In this document: positions 17,751-26,029 of the stretch, one piece after another
Layout: every line of letters begins with the position of its first letter
Numbering within the stretch: the first letter of the stretch is position 1
The notes under the pieces: generated by a model
Seen by the model: the letters and a program-made list of their open reading frames with translations, nothing else
Told to the model about the DNA's origin: nothing
The model's database searches: none
Assembly: GCA_938005265.1 (NCBI GenBank)
Contig: CALLOA010000072.1
Coordinates: forward strand, 1-37,263
Reading direction: 5' to 3'
Length of the DNA stretch: 37,263 nucleotides
DNA from: an uncultured Granulosicoccaceae bacterium
GTDB lineage: Bacteria > Pseudomonadota > Gammaproteobacteria > Granulosicoccales > Granulosicoccaceae
Program-made: the position numbers and the translations under genes

Positions 17751-18062
17751 TCTTCTCTGTCCTTTGCAGTTTGTCTTGGCCTTCTCGCCTTTCTAGCCCT
17801 ATTGCCCCACCGGTATGCTTAACCGCGTGCCTTGCGAATTCTAGCCCAGTTGCAGGTTGTTGGCAGGTGCTTTTTGGTTGTTGGCATTTTGTGCGGCGAA
17901 TTTGAAAAGCGCCAATGCATTGCAATCCGGTGGGTGTAGTGCACGCAGACAACTCTGTGAACCAGTTGGCAGCGGCCTGGTATATTTCTCCCGTTCACTG
18001 GAGAATGTGGGCTACATGGTTTCATACTGAATAGAGGCAATGACTGATTCAGTAGGGAAACC
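17751..18062. promoter_or_regulatory. Divergent intergenic region with spaced direct repeats
   Basis: This 312-bp gap separates the divergent aminotransferase and hybrid-kinase genes and probably holds both promoters. An 11-bp sequence, GGTTGTTGGCA, occurs at 17855-17865 and again at 17876-17886, a start-to-start distance of 21 bp, about two helical turns. A perfect 10-bp palindrome, CAATGCATTG, lies at 17913-17922. This arrangement would suit a regulator binding one face of the helix. No convincing -35/-10 pair was identified, and open frames here look like chance. Confidence 0.4.
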
Positions 18063-20045
18063 ATGCTTGATGTCGTAGGTAAAGACTTTTCGATTGTGTC
18101 CGGGCATAAGGAACAGCAGCCGCCATCGAATCTGCAACAAAAGATTCTTCGCGAGCAGGTGCGCCTGATTTACAAACAGGGCCCGACCTTGTCCCTGGGT
18201 GCGGCAGCTGCAGCCGCCTGTATTACGTTTCTGGCAAGTAAATCAGACCTTTCCATTTTACATACCACGTGGTTGCTAGTCGTTGCGATCAGTGCGTTTC
18301 TACGATTACACCTGTTCCGCATTTTTACACGCGACACCCGGGATTCATCGAATCCGGGTATTGATTACCGTCAATGGGGCAGGAAATTCGCCCTCGGGTC
18401 TTTGTTGGCAGGTTTTGTCTGGACCGCGTGGCCTGTATTGTTTTACGCCAATTTCAGCACTGAGTATCTGCTGATGATATCAGCACTATTCGCGGGCATG
18501 GTGGCGGTGCTTGCGACTTCGGGTAGCGTCTATCTCCCGGCCTTTTATTGTTTCGCTGTGCCTTTGTGTTTTCCCTTAGCCTACTTTCATATGGCTTCCG
18601 GTGTTGATGTGCTGGTATGGACAGGGTGGTTGCTGGTGATGTTCTTTTTCGTAAACTTTGCTTTGGCTTTGCGTGCCAATCGCCATTACGCAGAATTGAT
18701 TGAAGCAAGATTTCGCAACTCTGATCTGATGCGGCAGCTGGCCGCTGAAAAACAGCTGGCTGAGACTGCCGTGAGTGAAAAGAACAGTTTTATTGCTTCA
18801 GCCAGTCACGATTTACGTCAGCCTTTGCATGCCCTGAGCCTGTTTGTCGCCTCTTTGCAAAGAAGCAGCCTGTCTGAACGGCAGCAGGATACAGTCAATG
18901 ATATGCAAAAATCCTGTTCTGCACTGAATGATCACTTCAGCAGTATTCTGGATGTATCGCGCCTTGAATCTGATTCGATCAACGTAAGCAAGCGAGATGA
19001 ATCCATTACTTCCTTGCTGCAATTCCTTGAGTCTGATTTTAGGGCAGATGCCGATGAAAAAGGAATTGGTCTCATACTTGATCTCCCGAGCCGTCCTGTT
19101 CATGCCAAAACTGACCGCCTGTTATTTGAACGTGTGCTTCGCAATGTCGTTGGCAACGCGATTCGATTCACACGAATTGGCGGTGTCACAATCAGGGTAA
19201 GGTATTGCCAGCCAGATGCTGAATCCGGTGAACCGATGCTGATTGAAACGGATTCAGCGAAACCGTCAAGCCATGTCGTTATATCGGTGACGGATACAGG
19301 TTCCGGAGTGCCGCTGGATGAGCAAACACTTATATTCAATGACTACCATAGAGGGGTTAATGGAGCTGACACCGCAGGTCTGGGTCTCGGGCTCGCTATC
19401 GTCAAACGCTTGTGCAGGTTACTTGATTTGACGCTGAAATTGGAATCAAAACCCGGTGAAGGTTCGAGGTTTCATATTATTGTCGCGGCAAGCCGGGTTG
19501 CGCCGCTGGCAGATCCTGTGGGGAATGATTACGATACAGACTTCAACTACCCGGTCACACCCAGTAGCAATTTTGGAGGTGAGACCGATCAGCCTGGCGG
19601 GTCGATAGCTGAAGAGCCGCTTGACTGCGATACCGCGTTTACGAACCCGGTTGCGAATCTGGTCGCGAATCCACTTGCAAACCGCACAGTACTTGTCATT
19701 GATGATGAGCCAGCTATTCTTGCTGCCAGTAAATCTATAATTTCAAGTTTCGGCGCTTGCACGCTGGTGGCTGGTTCGCTGCCCCAGGCGAAAGATGCAA
19801 TGGCGGCGCTGGCGCGCCCCCCTGATGCAATTGTCTGTGATTACCGTCTCGAGGGTGAATACAACGGTGTCGAGATAGTTGAGCAGCTTCGTAGCCACGT
19901 CCGCTGTGAGATTCCGGCGTTTATCATTACCGGCGATACATCCCCGGAGCGCCTACGTGCGGTTTCAGCCAGTGGTTTGCCGGTACTGTACAAGCCTCTG
20001 ACTGCCCGGCACCTGAAAGAGCAACTGCTGGCGCTGCTGAATTAA
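18063..20045 (+). CDS. Membrane-bound hybrid sensor histidine kinase with C-terminal receiver
   Basis: A 660-residue protein. About six predicted membrane helices (about 42-58, 66-88, 108-128, 134-154, 156-178, 183-204) form an integral sensor region without a large periplasmic domain. A short coiled stretch leads to the phosphoacceptor domain with His249 in A-S-H-D-L-R-Q-P-L-H. The ATPase domain has N-box R-N-V-V-G-N-A-I-R-F-T (360-370), D-T-G-S-G-V-P (411-417) and G-L-G-L-G-L-A-I-V. After an acidic linker with a small V-A-N repeat, a receiver domain follows with D-D-E near 547-549 and phosphoacceptor Asp593. No output regulator gene is adjacent, so its partner is elsewhere. The stop shares a TTAA palindrome with the stop of the convergent antiporter gene. 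The signal sensed is unknown. Confidence 0.92.
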   Translation: MLDVVGKDFSIVSGHKEQQPPSNLQQKILREQVRLIYKQGPTLSLGAAAAAACITFLASKSDLSILHTTWLLVVAISAFLRLHLFRIFTRDTRDSSNPGIDYRQWGRKFALGSLLAGFVWTAWPVLFYANFSTEYLLMISALFAGMVAVLATSGSVYLPAFYCFAVPLCFPLAYFHMASGVDVLVWTGWLLVMFFFVNFALALRANRHYAELIEARFRNSDLMRQLAAEKQLAETAVSEKNSFIASASHDLRQPLHALSLFVASLQRSSLSERQQDTVNDMQKSCSALNDHFSSILDVSRLESDSINVSKRDESITSLLQFLESDFRADADEKGIGLILDLPSRPVHAKTDRLLFERVLRNVVGNAIRFTRIGGVTIRVRYCQPDAESGEPMLIETDSAKPSSHVVISVTDTGSGVPLDEQTLIFNDYHRGVNGADTAGLGLGLAIVKRLCRLLDLTLKLESKPGEGSRFHIIVAASRVAPLADPVGNDYDTDFNYPVTPSSNFGGETDQPGGSIAEEPLDCDTAFTNPVANLVANPLANRTVLVIDDEPAILAASKSIISSFGACTLVAGSLPQAKDAMAALARPPDAIVCDYRLEGEYNGVEIVEQLRSHVRCEIPAFIITGDTSPERLRAVSASGLPVLYKPLTARHLKEQLLALLN

Positions 20046-21304
20046 CTGCCAGGTTTTGTTTCCTCGAGCTCTCGGGCTGCAAAAGCTACCAGCTTGTGCA
20101 CAGTAAGTCCTTGTAGCAGGATGGACAACACAACAATGATATAGGTAACCGCGACGATGATATCCCGCTCCGGGCCTTCAGGTATGGACAAAGCCAAAGC
20201 TACTGATATACCACCGCGTAAACCACCCCAGGTAAGAATTTTTATCACATGCGGGTGAAATTCTTTCTTCAGACGCAACAGAGTAACCGGTGCACTAACC
20301 GCGATAAATCTCGCCCCTAGTACCAGCACGGCCATGATCAATCCGGCGGCCAGCTGCTTGGTACCAAACGTTGCCAGAATAATCTCCAGGCCTATCAACA
20401 GGAACAGCACAGCGTTGAGGATCTCATCAACCAGTTCCCAGAAGGTATCAAGATGTTCGCGGGTGTTGCGAGTCATGGCATCACGGCGACCCTGATTGCC
20501 GATCATCAAGCCGGCAACGACAACCGCGATAGGTGCTGAGATGTGCAGCATGCCCGCAGCTGTAGCACCCCCTGCGACCAGTGCCAGAGTAATCAGAACT
20601 TCAACCTGATAGTCGTCGACACGTTTTAACATGTAGAGGGCAACCCAGCCGATAACAAATCCGAAAAGGGCGCCACCCAGTGCTTCCTGCGCGAATAATT
20701 TACCTATGTGCTCAACGCTGACAGGATCTCCGTTGATTGCGATGCCGAAAATAACCAGAAAAACAACCACGGCAACACCGTCGTTAAATAATGATTCGCC
20801 TGCAATTTTTGTTTCAAGGCTTTTGTTCGCACCTGCACGCTTTAACACTCCCATAACAGCAACCGGATCGGTCGGCGAAATAAGTGATCCGAATAACAGG
20901 CAGTAGATAAAGGGTAAGTCAAACCCGAATAAGCCCAGTACAAAGTAACTGGCAATGCCCACCATAAAGGTGCTGGCAATCACGCCCAGAGAGGCTAGCA
21001 AGCCCACCACCCATTTGTTGTCCAGCAAGGCGCTCAGGTCGACGTGCATAGCGCCCGCAAATAGAAGGAATGACAACATGCCATTCATCAGGGCCTGATT
21101 AAAATCTACCTGCGCTACCAGAGATTGAGTAACCGTGATTCCGCTGGCGAAGCCAAATTTTGACAGCACGACAAGAAATACCGAAAACACCAGAGAAACC
21201 ACCATGATGCCTATGGTGGTTGGCAGTTTGATGTAGCGATAATTGATGTAGGCAAAAATTGCTGAAACGGTCAGCAGGATGCTTGAGATTGAGAGTAAGT
21301 CCAT
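20042..21304 (-). CDS. CPA1-family sodium/proton antiporter
   Basis: A 420-residue membrane protein with about twelve helices. It has the CPA1 landmarks S-P-T-D-P-V-A-V in the middle of the first half, E-S-L-F-N-D-G-V-A-V-V with the ion-binding Asp, and L-T-W-G-G-L-R-G-G-I-S-V-A-L-A near the end. Proteins of this family exchange cytoplasmic Na+ or K+ for protons and control pH and salt. There is no long C-terminal regulatory domain, only a short polar tail. It converges on the hybrid kinase gene with a four-base overlap; any functional link with the kinase is speculation. Confidence 0.9.
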   Translation of the reverse strand: MDLLSISSILLTVSAIFAYINYRYIKLPTTIGIMVVSLVFSVFLVVLSKFGFASGITVTQSLVAQVDFNQALMNGMLSFLLFAGAMHVDLSALLDNKWVVGLLASLGVIASTFMVGIASYFVLGLFGFDLPFIYCLLFGSLISPTDPVAVMGVLKRAGANKSLETKIAGESLFNDGVAVVVFLVIFGIAINGDPVSVEHIGKLFAQEALGGALFGFVIGWVALYMLKRVDDYQVEVLITLALVAGGATAAGMLHISAPIAVVVAGLMIGNQGRRDAMTRNTREHLDTFWELVDEILNAVLFLLIGLEIILATFGTKQLAAGLIMAVLVLGARFIAVSAPVTLLRLKKEFHPHVIKILTWGGLRGGISVALALSIPEGPERDIIVAVTYIIVVLSILLQGLTVHKLVAFAARELEETKPGS

Positions 21305-21398
21305 TGCTGATTGGGCAGATTAGGTGGCGTGTAATAGGTATAGTTTACAATAGACTCAGAAGCAGCAACGCGCGCGCCAGAATCTGTCCTTATCCAGA

Positions 21399-22154
21399 AT
21401 GATTCAGTACCAGCTAGCACTAGACGAAGATGGCCCGGATTTGCAGGCCTATTCGGTCAGGGTTTCACGACGGGCTCGTTCGGTCAGCTTGCGGGTATTA
21501 CCGGAATCCGGCCTGGAAGTAACGGTGCCCCAGCGTTTCAATCACAACCATATTCCGGAAATAGTGCGTGAAAATCGAGTCTGGATTGAAAAGGCCTTGC
21601 AGGAGGCGCAGCAGCAGGCAGTCGACGAGTCAAAGCACTGGCCACCGGTTTCACTGGAACTTGCGGCGATTGGGCAAACCTTGCAGTTTGAATTTCGGGC
21701 ATCGGCAAAAGCAGACTCCTGGCATGCCGAGCTGGCCGGAGATCGCCTGATTATTAAAAACCCGGGTGCCAGTCATGAGCCGCGTGCTGTGGTTGCAAAA
21801 CTTGTAGCAACCCTGTTGAAACGTAAAGCACGGCAGTTTCTACAGCCAATTGTAGCCCTGCATGCCAGGGAGCAGGGCATGGTCTATCGTAAACTTTCGA
21901 TTCGCGGGCAGCGAACCTTATGGGGCAGCTACTCCTCCTCAGGGACGCTCAGCCTCAACTACAAGCTTCTGTTCCTGCCACCCGAATTGGTTGATTATGT
22001 TGTGCTGCATGAACTTGCTCATACTCGCCACATGGATCATTCTCGCGATTTCTGGGATCTGCTGGAACACATGATGCCGGGTGCGAAATCCTTTGATCGT
22101 GACTTAAACGATGCCGTAAAACTTGTGCCGTTCTGGTTAGAGCGTGCAGGCTGA
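21399..22154 (+). CDS. YgjP-type zinc metallopeptidase (DUF45 / PF01863 family)
   Basis: A 251-residue protein with the N-terminal R-R-A-R-S-V-S-L-R-V block, the family motif R-G-Q-R-T-L-W-G-S-Y-S-S (tryptophan plus serines), and the zinc-binding V-V-L-H-E-L-A-H-T-R-H-M-D-H-S followed by F-W. YgjP-like proteins are predicted cytoplasmic metallopeptidases of unclear substrate. No signal peptide is seen. ATG 21399 starts a good match to the family N-terminus. It is divergent from the antiporter gene, with 94 bp between starts. Confidence 0.88.
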   Translation: MIQYQLALDEDGPDLQAYSVRVSRRARSVSLRVLPESGLEVTVPQRFNHNHIPEIVRENRVWIEKALQEAQQQAVDESKHWPPVSLELAAIGQTLQFEFRASAKADSWHAELAGDRLIIKNPGASHEPRAVVAKLVATLLKRKARQFLQPIVALHAREQGMVYRKLSIRGQRTLWGSYSSSGTLSLNYKLLFLPPELVDYVVLHELAHTRHMDHSRDFWDLLEHMMPGAKSFDRDLNDAVKLVPFWLERAG

Positions 22155-22416
22155 GCTATTTTGCATGCTGCTGTAAACCACATACGATTCACTCATAGTG
22201 ACTCCTGACTCCCTTTTTTACAGCCCAATTCCAGTTTGCGGAACTTTTTTGCGACTGATGGTCCTTTAAGCGCTCAGGATTCTGCTATTCTTTTGAAGGG
22301 CATGAGCTCGGGGCGCATTGTCCGGCCGCACGAGAGAAAAGATTTTTCGGGTTTTCTTCAAGCCCCGGTGTTTTTTTTCGAATTCAACGTTTTCCTAACT
22401 ATTTAGCGTAGTAATA
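22155..22416. promoter_or_regulatory. AT/GC-patterned leader upstream of the MotA-like gene
   Basis: This 262-bp gap holds a CGGGGC element (22309-22314) complementary to GCCCCG (22362-22367) and a smaller CGGG/CCCG hairpin (22348-22351 with 22364-22367) followed by eight T residues at 22371-22378. The latter resembles a weak intrinsic terminator about 40 bp before the GTG start, so attenuation is possible. I could not match it to a known riboswitch class, including c-di-GMP types. Confidence 0.3.
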
Positions 22417-23223
22417 GTGCCAACTACAGACGAATTGACAATACGCCAACAATCGGCAGTAGAGCTGCAGCATGTGCTGCCGTTGCTACTCGGTATGCTG
22501 CTGCTTACCGTGGGGTTGGCCATGTTCCTGTCGGGCACCACTGATGGCACTGCTTTGCTGCAACCCTCGATTGTGGTGTTTGGCGGGACTACTGTGGCAT
22601 TGCTTGCCAGTTTTTCTGTGGCGCATGTGGGACGCGCTATGCAGGATGCGGTAGACCGCGGTATCCGCGGAGGCACGTCAGCTGAGGAAATGGTCAGAGC
22701 CATGATGAAGGTGTGTGACATCAGCCGTCGTGACGGGCTGTTGGGTGTTGCCGATATTCGTACTGACTCACTTATATTGAGCGACGTTTGCCAGCTGATT
22801 GGTGATGCTGCGGATGAGGATTCGATACAGGATAGCCTCATCAACCAGCGTGCGGTTGAGGAAAGCCACTATAAAATGTACTCAGATGTGTTTCTTTTCG
22901 CGGCCGCCTATGCCGTTATCGTAGGGTGTCTGGGTAGTGTTATTCGAGCCGTGTCTTTGTCATCTGTTGTCAACGTTGCTCAACAGGTTGAGGCTGCCAG
23001 TCATGCCGTTACCACTACCGGCATGGTTATGTTGCCCGCTATCATTGGTATCAGCCTCGCCTTGATGCTGGCCATACTGCTGGCACGGTTGCGTGTAGTG
23101 CATTATCGCCAGCTGGCCATTATCGACCTTGCCTACCGGGGCACTAGCATTATCCTTGAGGATAATAACGTTCAACGTTTAAAGAATCGTCTGTTATGGT
23201 TGCTGCCACAGGGCATACGTTAA
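22417..23223 (+). CDS. Divergent MotA/stator-like inner-membrane protein
   Basis: The 268-residue protein has MotA topology: two close N-terminal helices (about 19-39 and 48-68, with S-I-V-V-F-G-G-T-T-V-A-L-L-A matching the MotA V-G-G-T block), a cytoplasmic domain (about 70-155) with R-R-D-G-L-L-G-V-A-D resembling the MotA G-L-L-A-L-E segment, then helices at 156-178 and 203-225. In MotA the third helix carries a conserved proline important for torque; the matching segment here reads A-A-A-Y-A-V-I-V-G-C-L-G-S without it. No MotB partner is adjacent. It may be a non-flagellar proton- or sodium-channel-like protein, or a stator relative with altered function. The GTG at 22417 lacks a clear ribosome-binding site. 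The PilZ gene may overlap its 3' end. Confidence 0.7.
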   Translation: MPTTDELTIRQQSAVELQHVLPLLLGMLLLTVGLAMFLSGTTDGTALLQPSIVVFGGTTVALLASFSVAHVGRAMQDAVDRGIRGGTSAEEMVRAMMKVCDISRRDGLLGVADIRTDSLILSDVCQLIGDAADEDSIQDSLINQRAVEESHYKMYSDVFLFAAAYAVIVGCLGSVIRAVSLSSVVNVAQQVEAASHAVTTTGMVMLPAIIGISLALMLAILLARLRVVHYRQLAIIDLAYRGTSIILEDNNVQRLKNRLLWLLPQGIR

Positions 23224-23621
23224 TCGGGCCCGGCCACGACCCAGCTGCGATGCAACCGATCAATCTTGTCAGTAAGGGTTCGGCACGTGCAGCATACCGG
23301 GTGGTTCCTGACCCTGATGATCCCGTCATACTGATCGTAGACGGAAATCTCTGCCGAGTGCTGGATATCAGTGCGAGTGGCCTGTCTTTTTCGGCAGGAG
23401 AGATTGCTCCCGGCAGGCGCTACCAATTCACTCTGGATCTCCCCACCGCGAAGTCTGAGATTCGCGGTACACTGGATATACTGCCTAAAGTTGAAGAAGG
23501 TAGCTTGCACTGCAAGTTTGTCGATCTGACTGCCGGGCACATCGACTTGTTGCATCGCTACGTGTTGATCAGGCAAAAAGAAGCTATCCGCAGTCTCAGA
23601 GGGCGGCGAAACAACCGCTAA
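23196..23621 (+). CDS. PilZ-domain protein, probable c-di-GMP binder
   Basis: A 141-residue protein containing the two PilZ ligand motifs: R-A-A-Y-R at 31-35 (RxxxR) and D-I-S-A-S-G at 57-62 (D/NxSxxG), followed by a beta-rich domain and a basic C-terminal helix. PilZ domains bind cyclic di-GMP and alter partner proteins, for example flagellar brakes acting on MotA. The start is uncertain: ATG 23196 overlaps the MotA-like gene by 28 bp, whereas ATG 23250 would give a 123-residue protein with the domain intact; neither has a strong ribosome-binding site. ZapE follows after 5 bp, so these genes are probably one transcript. Confidence 0.82.
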   Translation: MVAATGHTLIGPGHDPAAMQPINLVSKGSARAAYRVVPDPDDPVILIVDGNLCRVLDISASGLSFSAGEIAPGRRYQFTLDLPTAKSEIRGTLDILPKVEEGSLHCKFVDLTAGHIDLLHRYVLIRQKEAIRSLRGRRNNR

Positions 23622-23626
23622 GTCAC

Positions 23627-24763
23627 ATGGCAAATCCCGAAGCGACTGGAACTCCCGGCCCACCATTACAGGTGTATCTGGATGCCGTCGAGAGTGGAGA
23701 ACTGGATGCTGATGCCAATCAGCTGAAAGTCATGCAATTGCTGCAAAATGTGGCGGATGAGCTGTTGGCGAACCCGCTTAAACCAGCCGCTTCAAAAGGT
23801 TTCTTTGGCAGGCTCTTCGGAGGCAATGAAGAGCCGCAGCTAGTACCGGGCCTGTATCTTTGGGGTGGAGTCGGGCGAGGCAAGACACTGCTGACCGACA
23901 TGTTCTATCGCGAAGTTCCTGTCGCCGAAAAACGCCGTATTCACTTTCATCGATTCATGCGTGCAATTCATGATGAACTCCGTGAGTTGGGTGAAATTGA
24001 AGATCCTCTGGATGTTATCGCTGATCGCTGGATTCAGGATTGCCGTTTACTGGTTCTGGACGAGATGCATGTTAACGACATTACTGATGCAATGTTGATA
24101 GGAGGTCTTTTGACCAGCCTGTTTGAACGGGGTCTGACCATCATAACAACGTCTAATGTCCATCCGGACGATCTTTATAAAGACGGCCTGCAACGATCGC
24201 GGTTCCTGCCAGCAATAGAACAAATCAAACGTCACACTAAAGTTCACGATATGGCCGGTGACACTGATTACCGTTTGCGGGTGTTGGAAAATGTTGATAT
24301 CTACTTTGATAGCGCTGACAGCGACAGCCACAACAAAATGCAGCAGAATTTTAGTGAGCTCACTCGTAACGAAGAAGTGAAGGACACGCCACTGGATGTT
24401 AACGGGCGTAAGATACCAGTCATCAAACGAGCTGAAACCGCTGTGTGGTTCGAATTCGATACATTGTGCAACACGCCGCGATCGACGCATGATTACATCG
24501 AGATAGCCACTCTGTTCAGTACCGTTTTTATTTCCGGTATCGAGGTCCTTGATGATAATCGCAATGACGAGGCCAGACGTCTGGTCAATCTGATTGATGA
24601 ACTCTATGATCGCCAGATTAATCTGCTGGTGTCAGCGCAAGCAGCCCCGGAAGCACTCTACACGGGTGCACGTTTGTCGTTTGAGTTTGTGCGTGCAGTC
24701 AGTCGCCTGCGTGAGATGCAAACAAGGGACTACATCGCTGGTAGCTATCAGGAATCATCATAA
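23627..24763 (+). CDS. zapE: Cell division protein ZapE (AFG1-like ATPase)
   Basis: ZapE is a cytoplasmic P-loop ATPase that associates with the FtsZ ring and is linked to division under stress in E. coli. The 378-residue protein, near the E. coli length, has Walker A G-G-V-G-R-G-K-T (about 79-86), the family segment R-I-H-F-H-R-F-M-R, Walker B L-L-V-L-D-E-M-H-V-N-D-I-T-D-A-M and the T-S-N-V-H-P-D-D-L-Y-K-D-G-L-Q-R sensor/arginine region. The start is ATG 23627, five bases after the PilZ stop. Downstream, an MFS gene begins 11 bp after its stop. Confidence 0.93.
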   Translation: MANPEATGTPGPPLQVYLDAVESGELDADANQLKVMQLLQNVADELLANPLKPAASKGFFGRLFGGNEEPQLVPGLYLWGGVGRGKTLLTDMFYREVPVAEKRRIHFHRFMRAIHDELRELGEIEDPLDVIADRWIQDCRLLVLDEMHVNDITDAMLIGGLLTSLFERGLTIITTSNVHPDDLYKDGLQRSRFLPAIEQIKRHTKVHDMAGDTDYRLRVLENVDIYFDSADSDSHNKMQQNFSELTRNEEVKDTPLDVNGRKIPVIKRAETAVWFEFDTLCNTPRSTHDYIEIATLFSTVFISGIEVLDDNRNDEARRLVNLIDELYDRQINLLVSAQAAPEALYTGARLSFEFVRAVSRLREMQTRDYIAGSYQESS

Positions 24764-24774
24764 GGAACGCCCTG

Positions 24775-25995
24775 GTGTCCAAGCTGCCATCCCCACGCGC
24801 CCGAGTTGTATTTGCAGCTTTTTCGATTCAGGGCATTATTATCGGCCTGATGTTTGGCTACGGTGTCTTCTTCAAGGTATTGGAAGACGATCTGGGTTGG
24901 TCGCGTACCTTGCTCTCGGGTGGTTCATCGCTGGCTTTTCTGGTGATGGGTCTGTTTGCCTTTGCCGGTGGTCGCCTCAGTGATCGCCATGGACCGAAGT
25001 GGGTATTGACTGCTACCGGCCTGTTTACGGGCTTAGGGTATGTGCTGATGTCATCGATGCAGTCACCCTGGCAGTTGCTGTTGTATTTCGGATTGCTGAT
25101 TGGCTTGGGGCTGGCAACCCATGATGTTGTCACACTATCGACTGTAACCAGTTGGTATGACAGAAAACGCGGACTTGTAACCGGAATTGTAAAAACCGGA
25201 ACAGCCTGTGGGCAGGTGTTGGTACCGGTACTGGTGACTGTACTTGTTGCCAGCTTCGGGTGGCGCCAATCATTGTTTTTTCTTGGAATGGCTGCCATGT
25301 TGTTATTGGCGGGCCTGGCTCAGATGATGAGCCGCAAACCACTTGCAGCAGGCCACGCCCCGGACAACCCGGCCCCAATAGCAGGCGCAGAGCCACAAAG
25401 CTTGAGTGGAATGACACTGCAACAGGCACGTGGCACGCGTACCTTGTGGACGCTTGCGATTATGCAATTCTGCTTTCTGCCATCGCTGATCACTGTACCC
25501 GTGCATATGGTTGCGCATGCCACTGATCTGGGTATGACAACGGCTCGTGCTGCAACGGTTCTATCGCTAATTGGCGGATGCAGCATAGCAGGGCGTTTGC
25601 TGGTTGGCCTGCTGATTGATCGCGTAGGTGCACGTGTTGCCATGTTTACTTGTCTTTTCTTGCTGTCACTCGGGCTGGGTCTGTTACAGATCATTGTGAA
25701 TCCGGCATGGTTGTATTTGCTGGCACCGCTTTACGGTGTCGCTCACGGCGGACTTTTCACCGTTGTCTCACCTGCAGTTGCCGAGTATTTCGGTATGAAG
25801 GCGCATGGCGCCATTTTTGGTGCTATCGTTTTTTTTGGTGCTTTGAGCGGTGCTGCGGGGCCTTTGCTCGCCGGTATGCTGTTTGATCGCCTCAAAAGCT
25901 ACGATGTAGCATTCTCGATACTGATTCTGCTGGCACTTACAGGTATGCTGTTAGCCTGGTCGCTACCGGCCAGAAGGGCTATTAGCTCACCCTGA
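24775..25995 (+). CDS. MFS transporter, monocarboxylate/oxalate-carrier-like
   Basis: A 406-residue protein with about twelve membrane helices. The MFS loop motif appears as G-G-R-L-S-D-R-H-G-P-K after helix 2 and again in the second half as L-L-I-D-R-V-G-A-R. The F-G-Y-G-V-F-F-K and L-G-W-S-R segments in the first helices resemble the MCT/OxlT group, which moves small carboxylates. The substrate is not determined. The GTG start at 24775 has AAGGA from the zapE stop region seven to eight bases upstream, suggesting translational coupling to zapE. A second MFS gene of the same general type lies at 34608. Confidence 0.87.
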   Translation: MSKLPSPRARVVFAAFSIQGIIIGLMFGYGVFFKVLEDDLGWSRTLLSGGSSLAFLVMGLFAFAGGRLSDRHGPKWVLTATGLFTGLGYVLMSSMQSPWQLLLYFGLLIGLGLATHDVVTLSTVTSWYDRKRGLVTGIVKTGTACGQVLVPVLVTVLVASFGWRQSLFFLGMAAMLLLAGLAQMMSRKPLAAGHAPDNPAPIAGAEPQSLSGMTLQQARGTRTLWTLAIMQFCFLPSLITVPVHMVAHATDLGMTTARAATVLSLIGGCSIAGRLLVGLLIDRVGARVAMFTCLFLLSLGLGLLQIIVNPAWLYLLAPLYGVAHGGLFTVVSPAVAEYFGMKAHGAIFGAIVFFGALSGAAGPLLAGMLFDRLKSYDVAFSILILLALTGMLLAWSLPARRAISSP

Positions 25996-26029
25996 AAAAT
26001 TTCAAAAACAATTTCCCCTTTTTGATGCC

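Noticed and set aside
22300..22400. Possible c-di-GMP riboswitch upstream of the MotA-like/PilZ genes
   Set aside because: The context is suggestive, but conserved GEMM core sequences were not found.
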